From positions 1 to 21,847 of the forward strand of contig JAHJXP010000107.1 in assembly GCA_018827585.1 (NCBI GenBank): a DNA stretch of 21,847 bases. The letters run 5' to 3'. The position numbers and the translations under genes are program-made. Positions 13,581 to 20,281 of the stretch are shown piece by piece (within the stretch, counting starts at the first letter, position 1; the number at the start of each line of letters is the position of its first letter). The stretch is from Pseudomonadota bacterium. GTDB lineage: Bacteria > Desulfobacterota > Syntrophia > Syntrophales > UBA5619. The notes below the pieces were generated by a model. That model made no database searches, was not told where the DNA came from, and worked only from the letters and a program-made list of their open reading frames with translations.

Positions 13581-14855
13581 TCAGAATGCGGCGCGGAAGT
13601 CCATACCGCCGTAGCGGGCCTGCGAGCCCAGTTCGGCCTCGATCTGGAGCAAACGGTTGTACTTCGACGTCCTCTCCCCGCGGACGCCCGATCCGGTCTT
13701 GATCTGTCCGGCGTTGATCCCAACGACGAGATCGGCGATAATTGGATCTTCGGTTTCTCCCGAACGCTCGGACACCATAATACCGAAAGAGTTGCGGTAG
13801 GAGAGTTCAGCCGCGTCGAGGGCTTCCGACAGGGTCCCGATCTGGTTGAACTTCCACAGCAGGGCGTTGGCCGCTCCCTTGGGCGCCCGTTCCCGAATTC
13901 TGTCGGGGTTCGTACAGAAGAAGTCATCGCCGATGATCTGGATGCCCAGTTCCTTGGTCGCCCGGAGGAATCCCTCCTCGTCGTCCTCGCTGAAGGGATC
14001 CTCGATCGTCTTGATTGGATACTTCTTGATCAGGGCCTTGTAGTAATCGAGGAGTTCGCCCGTCATCATCTTGTTTCCTTCGAGGGTGTATTTCTCCGTC
14101 TTGGGATCGTAGAGATGCGTGGCCGCGCAATCGAGACCGTAGACGATCTTCTTTTCGTATCCGGAACGGTCGACCGCCTGGACCATGCAATCCATTGCCT
14201 CGTGGACCTTGACGATCGGCGTGGCAAAGCCCCCTTCATCGCCCGTGTTGGCGGCGAGCTTGCCGTACTTCTTGATCACGATCTTGCGGAGTTCGTTATA
14301 GACCGCATTGCCGATCTCCAGTGATTCGGAGAATGTCGCTGCACCGATAGGGAAGATGCAGAACTCCTGAAAATCGAGATCGTTGGAGGTCAGCTTCCCG
14401 CCGTTGATGATGTTGAATAGTGGAACGGGCAGGATATGGGCGTTGCAGTTGATATAGCGGTAGAGGGGAAGCTCGACGGCCAGCGATGCCGCGCGGGCGG
14501 CCGCCAGGGAGACTCCGATGATGGCATTGGCGCCGAGTTTGGATTTGTCCTTGGTCCCGTCCATCTGGCGAAGCTTTTCATCGATCTTGCGCTGATCGGT
14601 CACATCCATGCCGATGACGGCGGGGCCGAGGATATCGCCGACATTCTTGACGGCCTTGCGCACCCCCTGCCCTTGGTAGCGCTTCCCCTTGTCGCGAAGC
14701 TCAGCCGCCTCGTGGCCCCCCGTGGAACGTCCTGCCGGAACATCGGCGCGACCGAGGATTTCACCGTTTACCCAGACGTCCACCTGGACTGTCGGATTCC
14801 AACGGCAGTCCAATATCTCCCGTGCAGTGACGCCCGTAATCTTGAACTTATTCAT
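13581..14855 (-). CDS. Enolase family protein, paralog with altered active site
   Basis: From the ATG at 14855 (7 bases after the IclR stop) this gives 424 residues, the usual enolase length; a longer frame from 14915 would overlap IclR. Overall similarity to enolase (eno) is clear: VPAGRSTGGHEA (39-50), GDEGGF with E207, metal ligands D242, E285 and the GDD at 309-311, K335 and K386. Two conserved histidines are replaced. The substrate-loop GGxHA histidine is L155 (GGKLTSND), and the SHRSGETED histidine is E363 (SERSGETED). DSRGNPT reads DCRWNPT. The known reaction is 2-phosphoglycerate to phosphoenolpyruvate, and the neighbouring glycerate 2-kinase would supply the substrate. The histidine losses argue for changed activity or a different substrate. 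Automated annotation would call it phosphopyruvate hydratase. Confidence 0.9.
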   Translation of the reverse strand: MNKFKITGVTAREILDCRWNPTVQVDVWVNGEILGRADVPAGRSTGGHEAAELRDKGKRYQGQGVRKAVKNVGDILGPAVIGMDVTDQRKIDEKLRQMDGTKDKSKLGANAIIGVSLAAARAASLAVELPLYRYINCNAHILPVPLFNIINGGKLTSNDLDFQEFCIFPIGAATFSESLEIGNAVYNELRKIVIKKYGKLAANTGDEGGFATPIVKVHEAMDCMVQAVDRSGYEKKIVYGLDCAATHLYDPKTEKYTLEGNKMMTGELLDYYKALIKKYPIKTIEDPFSEDDEEGFLRATKELGIQIIGDDFFCTNPDRIRERAPKGAANALLWKFNQIGTLSEALDAAELSYRNSFGIMVSERSGETEDPIIADLVVGINAGQIKTGSGVRGERTSKYNRLLQIEAELGSQARYGGMDFRAAF

Positions 14856-14862
14856 GATGTTT

Positions 14863-15639
14863 CTAATCCTTTCCCAATTTACCGTCGGCGCCTCCCAAGA
14901 GGGCCGTAATTTCACGAGCAGCCTTCAGGATCGCTTGGATATTCGCTGCTTTCTGCTCTTCGGAAAGTCTGAAGATCGGCCCGCTGATCGAAAGGCTGGC
15001 GACAATCTTGCCTTTTTCATCCATGACCGGGGCAACCACGGAATAGGCCCCTTCTTCCCGCTCACCGACGCTGACGGCGTATCCGTCCCCGCGGATACGC
15101 TCCAAGTCCGCCTCCAGGAAAACGGGATCGGTGATTGTGCTCGGCGTAAACTTCTCCAGGGGTTTCCAGTTCAAGATCTTCTTGCGTTCCTTGTCCGGCA
15201 GATAGGCCAGGAGAACCTTTCCGGCGGCGCCGCAATGGAGGGGCAGAATCTTGCCGACCACCGTTACTTTGGCTAGACCGTGACGGCTCTTTACGGCCTC
15301 CAGGCAGATCCGGTTTCCTTCGCTCAGGGCATATAGGGAGACCTCCTCCCCGCAGACGTCCCTCAATCTCTCCATCACAGGCCGCGCCAGATCGGCCACG
15401 TTGACCTTCTGCCGCAGGACGCTCCCCCACTGGTAGAACTTTACCCCCAGGCAATACTGGCCCGCAGGTCCGGTCTGTTCGACGCATTTTTTCAGGGCCA
15501 GGGTGGCCAGAAGCCTGGAAACGGTGCTCTGGTTCAAACCGGTCATGCGCGTGATCTCCCCCACGGTCAGAACGGGGGTTTCGATCGTGAAACAGGAGAG
15601 GATGTCGACGGCCTTTTCGACGGATTTGATGAACGTCAT
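14863..15639 (-). CDS. IclR family transcriptional regulator
   Basis: The 258-residue protein has an N-terminal winged helix-turn-helix at about 5-65 (TVGEITRMTGLNQSTVSRLL, residues 25-44) and the IclR effector domain from about 80 to 250 (AGKVLLAYLPDKERKKIL and GYAVSVGEREEGAYSVVAPV are typical). IclR members bind short-chain acids or aromatic acids and control the operon they head or an adjacent one. The gene is first in the minus-strand set with the enolase-like, glycerate kinase and dehydrogenase genes. A palindrome overlapping its promoter suggests autoregulation. The effector is unknown; glyoxylate or pyruvate-like acids would suit the neighbours. Confidence 0.92.
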   Translation of the reverse strand: MTFIKSVEKAVDILSCFTIETPVLTVGEITRMTGLNQSTVSRLLATLALKKCVEQTGPAGQYCLGVKFYQWGSVLRQKVNVADLARPVMERLRDVCGEEVSLYALSEGNRICLEAVKSRHGLAKVTVVGKILPLHCGAAGKVLLAYLPDKERKKILNWKPLEKFTPSTITDPVFLEADLERIRGDGYAVSVGEREEGAYSVVAPVMDEKGKIVASLSISGPIFRLSEEQKAANIQAILKAAREITALLGGADGKLGKD

Positions 15640-15674
15640 AGAGTCTCAGTATTCACATTATGCATTAGCAATAC

Positions 15675-15711
15675 ATGATGTGCATCATACACACCCCGCA
15701 TACGGGGTCAA
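15675..15711 (-). promoter_or_regulatory. IclR-operon promoter with overlapping palindrome
   Basis: Read on the minus strand, TTGACC (15706-15711), a 16-base spacer and TATGAT (15684-15689) form a good sigma-70-type promoter about 45 bases upstream of the IclR start codon. The palindrome ATGATG-TG-CATCAT at 15675-15688 covers the -10 and the expected start point, a natural place for IclR autorepression. A 6-bp inverted repeat, ACCCCG/CGGGGT, lies in the spacer (15693-15708). Confidence 0.6.
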
Positions 15712-15729
15712 GGATTTTTTCAATTTGTC

Positions 15730-15752
15730 TGGTCATAAGGTGCCAATGACCA
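15730..15752. promoter_or_regulatory. Upstream inverted repeat, possible regulator site
   Basis: TGGTCAT (15730-15736) and ATGACCA (15746-15752) are perfect inverted arms around 9 bases, centred about 30 bases upstream of the -35 box of the IclR promoter. This position suits an activator or a second IclR site. No known consensus is matched exactly. Confidence 0.4.
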
Positions 15753-16232
15753 ACCCGACAATCCAATTCCCATATAGAGCGCTTCTTTTTCATCTCTTTA
15801 TGAAATAGAGTGCCACACAATGGAGGAGTATAAGATAGTTGTGCCTCCACTATAATAATGAAGGGCGTTCAATTATTACTGTTTGAAATTGAGCGTTTTC
15901 CTCATGCTAAGGAATTACTGAGGAAGTAACAAATGACCGGTCACGCCGAGGTAGATGAATTGACGATCGGATGTAAAAAAAAGAGCCGGGAAGGAATCGA
16001 ATTAAAAAAGCCGCTAACAATTACCCGTCACGATTTGGCCTGTTCTGGGTGAAACGGATAGGCTGAAAAGGGCCCCGTTGATGTTCGGGAGGGCGGTATG
16101 AAAAGGAAGCCTCTGCGGCGTGCAGGATGTTAGAGGAATAACCAGGGGCCGGTGCGGGTATGAGAGCATCCGCTTTTTTATGGCTTCAAAGGTGGGGACA
16201 GAATGGGGACAAAATGACCAGATAAAGAAAGA
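15753..16232. other. Intergenic stretch without a recognisable gene
   Basis: I see no protein with family features here on either strand; the short frames are poor in coding character. The stretch holds interlocked small inverted repeats (15816-15849), an imperfect inverted repeat CGTTCAATT/AATTGAGCG near 15868-15896, A-rich runs, and a terminator-like hairpin at 16154-16179. Its composition is less GC-rich in the first half than the flanking genes. It may hold an uncharacterised RNA or the eroded end of an inserted element. Confidence 0.4.
16154..16179 (+). terminator. Rho-independent terminator-like hairpin
   Basis: GCGGGT (16154-16159) pairs with ATCCGC (16168-16173), including one G-T pair, around an 8-base loop. 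Six T residues follow at 16174-16179. The orientation is plus strand, yet no plus-strand gene precedes it within the visible gap, so it would end an unannotated transcript or be a relic. Confidence 0.5.
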
Positions 16233-16259
16233 GGGGTTACCCTTTTCTTGGCTAACCCC
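16233..16259 (-). terminator. Terminator of the tRNA-Asn gene
   Basis: GGGGTTA (16233-16239) pairs perfectly with TAACCCC (16253-16259) around a 13-base loop. On the minus strand the stem is followed by TCTTTCTTT. It lies 10 bases beyond the tRNA 3' end, in the expected position and orientation for intrinsic termination. Confidence 0.65.
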
Positions 16260-16269
16260 CCGTTAATTC

Positions 16270-16345
16270 TGGCTCCCCAGCGCGGACTCGAACCACGGAC
16301 CCGATGGTTAACAGCCATCTGCTCTACCGACTGAGCTACTGGGGA
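16270..16345 (-). tRNA. tRNA-Asn (GTT)
   Basis: On the minus strand this 76-base gene has a 7-bp acceptor stem (TCCCCAG with CTGGGGA), discriminator G and an encoded CCA end. It has a D-arm with AGCTCAGTCGGTAGAGC, anticodon loop CTGTTAA with GTT, and T-arm GTGGTTCGAGTCCGC. All arms pair. It is followed by a terminator hairpin and preceded by a promoter-like sequence. It separates the two oppositely directed protein operons and is a common type of integration site. Confidence 0.97.
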
Positions 16346-16365
16346 AGATCGATTTCAGGCGCTTC

Positions 16366-16394
16366 ATAATACAAGAAGCGACGGTTGTCAACAA
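16366..16394 (-). promoter_or_regulatory. tRNA-Asn promoter
   Basis: On the minus strand TTGTTG (16389-16394), a 17-base spacer and TATTAT (16366-16371) lie about 20 bases before the mature tRNA 5' end at 16345. A TTGACA overlaps the -35 at 16386-16391 but would have a 14-base spacer. A 6-bp inverted repeat (16360-16365 with 16375-16380) surrounds the -10. Confidence 0.5.
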
Positions 16395-16396
16395 TA

Positions 16397-16418
16397 GTCT
16401 TGAGGATGTCTTGAGGAT
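16397..16418. repeat. Tandem 11-bp direct repeat
   Basis: GTCTTGAGGAT is repeated exactly twice, head to tail, between the tRNA-Asn promoter and the oppositely directed promoter of the ior operon. It could be a regulator site or a replication-slippage duplication. Confidence 0.6.
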
Positions 16419-16454
16419 GCCGGATGATTATTTCTTTTCCCATGTGATTTTGGG

Positions 16455-16485
16455 TTGACAGGAATTCGCCCGCTCGTGTTAGAAT
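16455..16485 (+). promoter_or_regulatory. Promoter of the FrhB-like/ior operon
   Basis: A perfect TTGACA -35 (16455-16460) is followed by TAGAAT (16480-16485). The 19-base spacer is longer than the ideal 17. A start near 16492 would leave a leader of about 60 bases before the first plus-strand gene at 16552. Confidence 0.5.
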
Positions 16486-16551
16486 GCGCCCTAAAAATCG
16501 GGAAGGACGGGCCGACCCCTATGATCCGTACGGAGAAGCCGATGCGTTATC

Positions 16552-17685
16552 ATGCCGAATACTGAGTGGAAAGCCGAGCAAGCGGGAAAGGAAATGTTTC
16601 AGGGGGGACAAAAGGAGCTGAAGGAGACGGTCCTCGACACCGGTCTTTGCACCGGCTGTGGCGCCTGTATCAATGTCTGTCCCTATCAGGCATCCTACCG
16701 CGACTGGACAGTGGTCCTCCATCACTGCGACCTCGCCCAGGGTCGCTGCTATGCCTGCTGTCCGCGCACGCCTGCGGACCCGGGAAGCCTGCTGCCGAGG
16801 TTTTACGACGCAGCCGATCTGACGCCGGAGTTAGGGGCGGTGAAGGGGTTTTACATCGCGCGGGCGGCGGATGAAGTCGTCCGTCGCGGGGCTCAGCACG
16901 GCGGAACAGTCACGACCCTGATTGCCTTGGCCCTCCGGGAAGGTCTGATCGATGCGGCGGTCCTTGCGGGGGAAGGGGATGCCCTTCTCCCCCGGCCCGT
17001 GACGATCCGCGAGCCTTCAGCGGCCGTCCGGCAGGGGAAAAGCAGGTTCGTTGTTTCACCCAACGTGGCTGAGTTCAACCGGACGGCGCAGGGGGATGCG
17101 GAGCGGATCGGGATTGTGGCCACGCCCTGCCAGGCGCAGGCCCTCGCGAAGATGCGCATCCAACCAGTGACGGCCTCCGACGGCGGCATAGGGAAACTCA
17201 AGCTCGTTGTGGGACTGTTTTGCGGCTGGGCACTTTCCTGGCCCGAACTCACCTCCCTTCTCGGAAAAAAGACGGACCTTACCGCCGTTACCGGGATGGA
17301 TATCCCGCCCAGCCGTTACCACGCCCTCGAGGTGTACACGAAGGAGGGGATCGTGCGGGTCTCCCTCGACGAGGTCCTCCCCTGCATCCGGGAGTCCTGC
17401 CTTTCCTGCGGCGACATGACGGCGGAGTTCAGCGATATCTCGGTAGGGTCGGCAAGACTTCCCGAAGGCTGGGAGGAGGCCCGCTTATGGAATCAGGTGA
17501 TCGTCCGCAGCGAGCGCGGGCGAGAGCTCCTGGAAACGGCCCGCCGCCAGGGGGTTCTTGAATTTCGCGAAGTCCCGGCCGGCAATCTGGAGAAGCTCAA
17601 GGCGGCCTCCCTCAACAAGAAGGCGGCGGCAGGCCGTTCGGCAGCCCGGCGAGATGCGGGCGGACTGAAGGAACGGACGGGATGA
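16552..17685 (+). CDS. FrhB/FdhB-like (coenzyme F420 hydrogenase/dehydrogenase beta subunit family) Fe-S flavoprotein
   Basis: The 377-residue protein has an N-terminal ferredoxin motif C33-x2-C36-x2-C39-x3-C43-P, then extra cysteines C59, C66, C69 and C70. The family's core follows: GAQHGGTVTTLIALALREG (113-131), ATPCQAQALAKM with C193, FCGW near 223, and a C278-x4-C283-x2-C286-D cluster region ending in FSDISVG (293-299). FrhB-type subunits carry FAD and Fe-S clusters and pass electrons between ferredoxin-like carriers and F420 or other acceptors. The start is uncertain: ATG 16552 has GGAG rather far upstream, and ATG 16594 is possible. Its TGA overlaps the iorA ATG (ATGA), so the two are translationally coupled, suggesting an electron-exchange partner for IorAB. 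Confidence 0.85.
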   Translation: MPNTEWKAEQAGKEMFQGGQKELKETVLDTGLCTGCGACINVCPYQASYRDWTVVLHHCDLAQGRCYACCPRTPADPGSLLPRFYDAADLTPELGAVKGFYIARAADEVVRRGAQHGGTVTTLIALALREGLIDAAVLAGEGDALLPRPVTIREPSAAVRQGKSRFVVSPNVAEFNRTAQGDAERIGIVATPCQAQALAKMRIQPVTASDGGIGKLKLVVGLFCGWALSWPELTSLLGKKTDLTAVTGMDIPPSRYHALEVYTKEGIVRVSLDEVLPCIRESCLSCGDMTAEFSDISVGSARLPEGWEEARLWNQVIVRSERGRELLETARRQGVLEFREVPAGNLEKLKAASLNKKAAAGRSAARRDAGGLKERTG

Positions 17686-19652
17686 ATAATAAGCCGGGGG
17701 AGGACGGAATGTCCGTTAACGGAAGCCGGAAAGAGGGGGCCGAGGTCCTGCTCATGGGGAACGAGGCCATCGCCCGGGGCGCGCTGGAGGCCGGGGTGCG
17801 GGTTGCCGCCGGGTATCCCGGCACGCCTTCTTCGGAGATCATTGAAACCCTCTCCCGGTTTTCGGAAACGGGCAAGCTTTACGTGGAGTGGTCCACCAAC
17901 GAGAAGGTGGCCATGGAGGTCGCGGCGGCGGCCTCTTTTGCGGGGCTCCGCTCGCTGTGCGTCATGAAGCAAAACGGGGTCAACGTCGCCTCCGATTTTC
18001 TCCTCCACCTGACCGGCTCGGGGACGCGGGGCGGGATGGTTCTCGTCACGTGCGACGATCCGGGGGCCCTCTCCAGCGTCAACGAAGGGGAATCCCGTCA
18101 TTTCGCGCGGCTCATGGAGATCCCGCTTATCGAACCGGCGGACTTCGGGGAGGCCAAGGAGATGACCCGCTGGGCCTTCGAGCTTTCGGAGGAGATCCGA
18201 AACGTCGTCATGGTCCGCAGCGTGACCCGCATGTCGCATGCAAGCGGGAATGTCGTTCCGGGGCCGCTTCCGGTCTTGAAGGGAAAGGCGGAATTCATCT
18301 GCGACGGCCCGGTTTCCGACGTCGAGCGGGGGCCGGTCATCAGCGCTCCGGTTATTCAGAAGCACCGTCTCCAGCAGGAAAAGCTCCGGAGGGCGGTCGC
18401 GCTTTTCGAGACGAGTCCCTTCAACGCCTATGCCGGTCCGGACAAGCCGGAACTCCTCATCATCACAAGCAGCGCCTGCGCGCTTTACAGCCGGGAGGCC
18501 GTAGCGCTACTCGGAGCGGAGGGACGCGCGGGCATCCTGAAACTGGGGACGACCTGGCCGTTGCCGCCGGCGCTCCTCAAAAGACATCTGCTCATGGCGG
18601 AGAAGGTCCTGATCGTCGAAGAGGTCCTTCCGTTTCTCGAAGATCAGGTCAAGATCCTCGCTGCGGAGCAGGCGCGGGAGATCGGGATCAAGACCTTCTA
18701 CGGGAAGAACGACGGGACGCTCCCGATGGTCGGGGAACTCAATCCGGATCTGGTTGCGGAGGCCGTCGGCCGGATCCTGGGAATCTCTCCCCCGGCCCTG
18801 CCGGCCGCCTATCGGGAAAAGCTTCAGGAATTTGCGGCTATGGTGACGAAGCGCGAGCAGACCTTCTGCCCGGGCTGTCCCCATCGCGCCTCCTTCTGGA
18901 TCATCCGCGAGGCGCTCCAGCGGGATCGGCGCCGCGGGTTCGTCTGCGGCGACATCGGCTGCTATGCGATGGCCGCCCTTTTCCAGGCAGCCGGCTTCCA
19001 CACCGCAAAGACGCTCCATGCGATGGGGTCGGGGACGGGAATCGCCTCCGGGTTTGGAAAATTAGGACCGTTCGGCATGGAGCAGCCGGTGATCGCCGTC
19101 TGCGGTGATTCGACCTTCTACCACGCGGCGATCCCCGCGCTTATCAACGCCGTCCACCAGAAGGCAGACATCACCTTCATCGCCCTGGACAACAGCGGGA
19201 CGGCCATGACGGGCTTCCAGCCCCATCCGGGGATTGCAGTCAACGCCATGGGAGAGACCGCGCCGCGGGTCGAGATCGGCGCTCTCTGCAGCGCGATGGG
19301 GGCGCCGGTCGTCTGCGAGGATCCCTTTGATCTTGTCCGGACCAGAGAGACGCTGAACCGGCTCCTGGAATCGCCAGGGGTGAAGGTCCTCATCCTGAAG
19401 CAGTCCTGCGCCCTTTCGCCGGAGAAAAAGGGGAAGAAGCAATTCCTCGTCCAGGTGGACGAGGCGCTCTGCCGGGGGGAGGACTGCGGCTGCAACCGCC
19501 TCTGCACGCGCATTTTCCGCTGCCCTGGGCTCCTCTGGAACCGGGAGAGGAAAAAGGCCGAGATCGACGAGGTGATCTGCGCCGGCTGCGGGTTCTGCAC
19601 CGGGATCTGCCCGGCCGGGGCGATCCTGAGCGAGGAGGCGGCGAAATCATGA
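17682..19652 (+). CDS. iorA: Indolepyruvate:ferredoxin oxidoreductase, alpha subunit
   Basis: The 656-residue protein matches IorA. The N-terminal pyruvate:ferredoxin oxidoreductase-like domain carries AAGYPGTPSSEI (42-53). The C-terminal thiamine diphosphate domain carries FCPGCPHR (C396, C399), GDIGCYAM (423-430) and the GDS (475-477) to N504 ThDP/Mg motif. The last 70 residues hold two cluster motifs: C597-x4-C602-x-C604-x3-C608-x5-C614, and C633-x2-C636-x2-C639-x3-C643-P. With IorB it converts indole-, phenyl- or hydroxyphenyl-pyruvate plus CoA to the aryl-acetyl-CoA, CO2 and reduced ferredoxin in amino acid fermentation; some homologs act on other 2-oxoacids or work in reverse. ATG 17682 overlaps the previous stop; ATG 17709 has a better-spaced GGAGG and is an alternative. 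Confidence 0.95.
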   Translation: MNNKPGEDGMSVNGSRKEGAEVLLMGNEAIARGALEAGVRVAAGYPGTPSSEIIETLSRFSETGKLYVEWSTNEKVAMEVAAAASFAGLRSLCVMKQNGVNVASDFLLHLTGSGTRGGMVLVTCDDPGALSSVNEGESRHFARLMEIPLIEPADFGEAKEMTRWAFELSEEIRNVVMVRSVTRMSHASGNVVPGPLPVLKGKAEFICDGPVSDVERGPVISAPVIQKHRLQQEKLRRAVALFETSPFNAYAGPDKPELLIITSSACALYSREAVALLGAEGRAGILKLGTTWPLPPALLKRHLLMAEKVLIVEEVLPFLEDQVKILAAEQAREIGIKTFYGKNDGTLPMVGELNPDLVAEAVGRILGISPPALPAAYREKLQEFAAMVTKREQTFCPGCPHRASFWIIREALQRDRRRGFVCGDIGCYAMAALFQAAGFHTAKTLHAMGSGTGIASGFGKLGPFGMEQPVIAVCGDSTFYHAAIPALINAVHQKADITFIALDNSGTAMTGFQPHPGIAVNAMGETAPRVEIGALCSAMGAPVVCEDPFDLVRTRETLNRLLESPGVKVLILKQSCALSPEKKGKKQFLVQVDEALCRGEDCGCNRLCTRIFRCPGLLWNRERKKAEIDEVICAGCGFCTGICPAGAILSEEAAKS

Positions 19653-20263
19653 GGGGGACCTTGGCGAAAGATCCATACAATATCGTGATCACGGGCGTGG
19701 GTGGACAGGGAAACGTCATGGCCTCCCGGGTCCTGTCGGATATGCTGGTCCGGGCGGGATTCAAGGTGACGATCGGGGAGACCTTCGGGATGTCGCAGCG
19801 CGGCGGCTCGGTCATGAGCCATATCAGGGTCTCGCCGGAGACCGTCTGGAGCCCGCAGATCCCGAAGGGCGGGGCCGATCTGATCGTTGCCCTCGAGCCT
19901 CTCGAGGCGATCCGCGTCCTGGCCGGTTACGGGAATCCGTCCGTAAAGGTCCTGGTGAACATGAGGCCGATATACCCCGTCGGCGTGATTACCGGGGAGG
20001 ACCAATACCCGTCGGCGGAAACCATCCGCAAGACGATCACGGCGCTCGCGGCGGCGGCCCGTTTCCTCGCTGCGACGGACGAGGCGGTTAAGCTCGGCAA
20101 TCCCATCCTCGGGAACATCGTCATGATCGGCGCCGTCGCCGGTCTGGGCGTTCTCCCCATCGACCGGGGGCTGTTCGAGACGGTGATCCGGGAGGGGATG
20201 CCGGCCGAACGGGCGGTGGCAAATCTCCGCGCTTTCGCAATCGGCGAGGCGGCGGTGGCGTGA
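19649..20263 (+). CDS. iorB: Indolepyruvate:ferredoxin oxidoreductase, beta subunit
   Basis: The 204-residue protein is the gamma-domain-like partner of IorA. ITGVGGQGNVMASRVLS at residues 14-30 is the typical glycine-rich opening, followed by GETFGMSQRGGSVMSHIR (43-60), which is very conserved in the family. Its ATG overlaps the iorA stop as ATGA, so subunits are made in step. It contributes the CoA-binding and core part of the heterodimer. No cysteine cluster motif is present, as expected for IorB. The length is normal. Confidence 0.95.
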   Translation: MRGTLAKDPYNIVITGVGGQGNVMASRVLSDMLVRAGFKVTIGETFGMSQRGGSVMSHIRVSPETVWSPQIPKGGADLIVALEPLEAIRVLAGYGNPSVKVLVNMRPIYPVGVITGEDQYPSAETIRKTITALAAAARFLAATDEAVKLGNPILGNIVMIGAVAGLGVLPIDRGLFETVIREGMPAERAVANLRAFAIGEAAVA

Positions 20264-20281
20264 AGAAAGGAGGAGTGCAAA

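Noticed and set aside
15693..15708. Plus-strand terminator from the ACCCCG/CGGGGT hairpin followed by T residues at 15715-15720
   Set aside because: There is no plus-strand gene before it, and the same bases form the spacer of a good minus-strand promoter.
15665..15850. A 61-residue minus-strand frame upstream of IclR
   Set aside because: It overlaps the IclR promoter and its palindromes and shows no family features.
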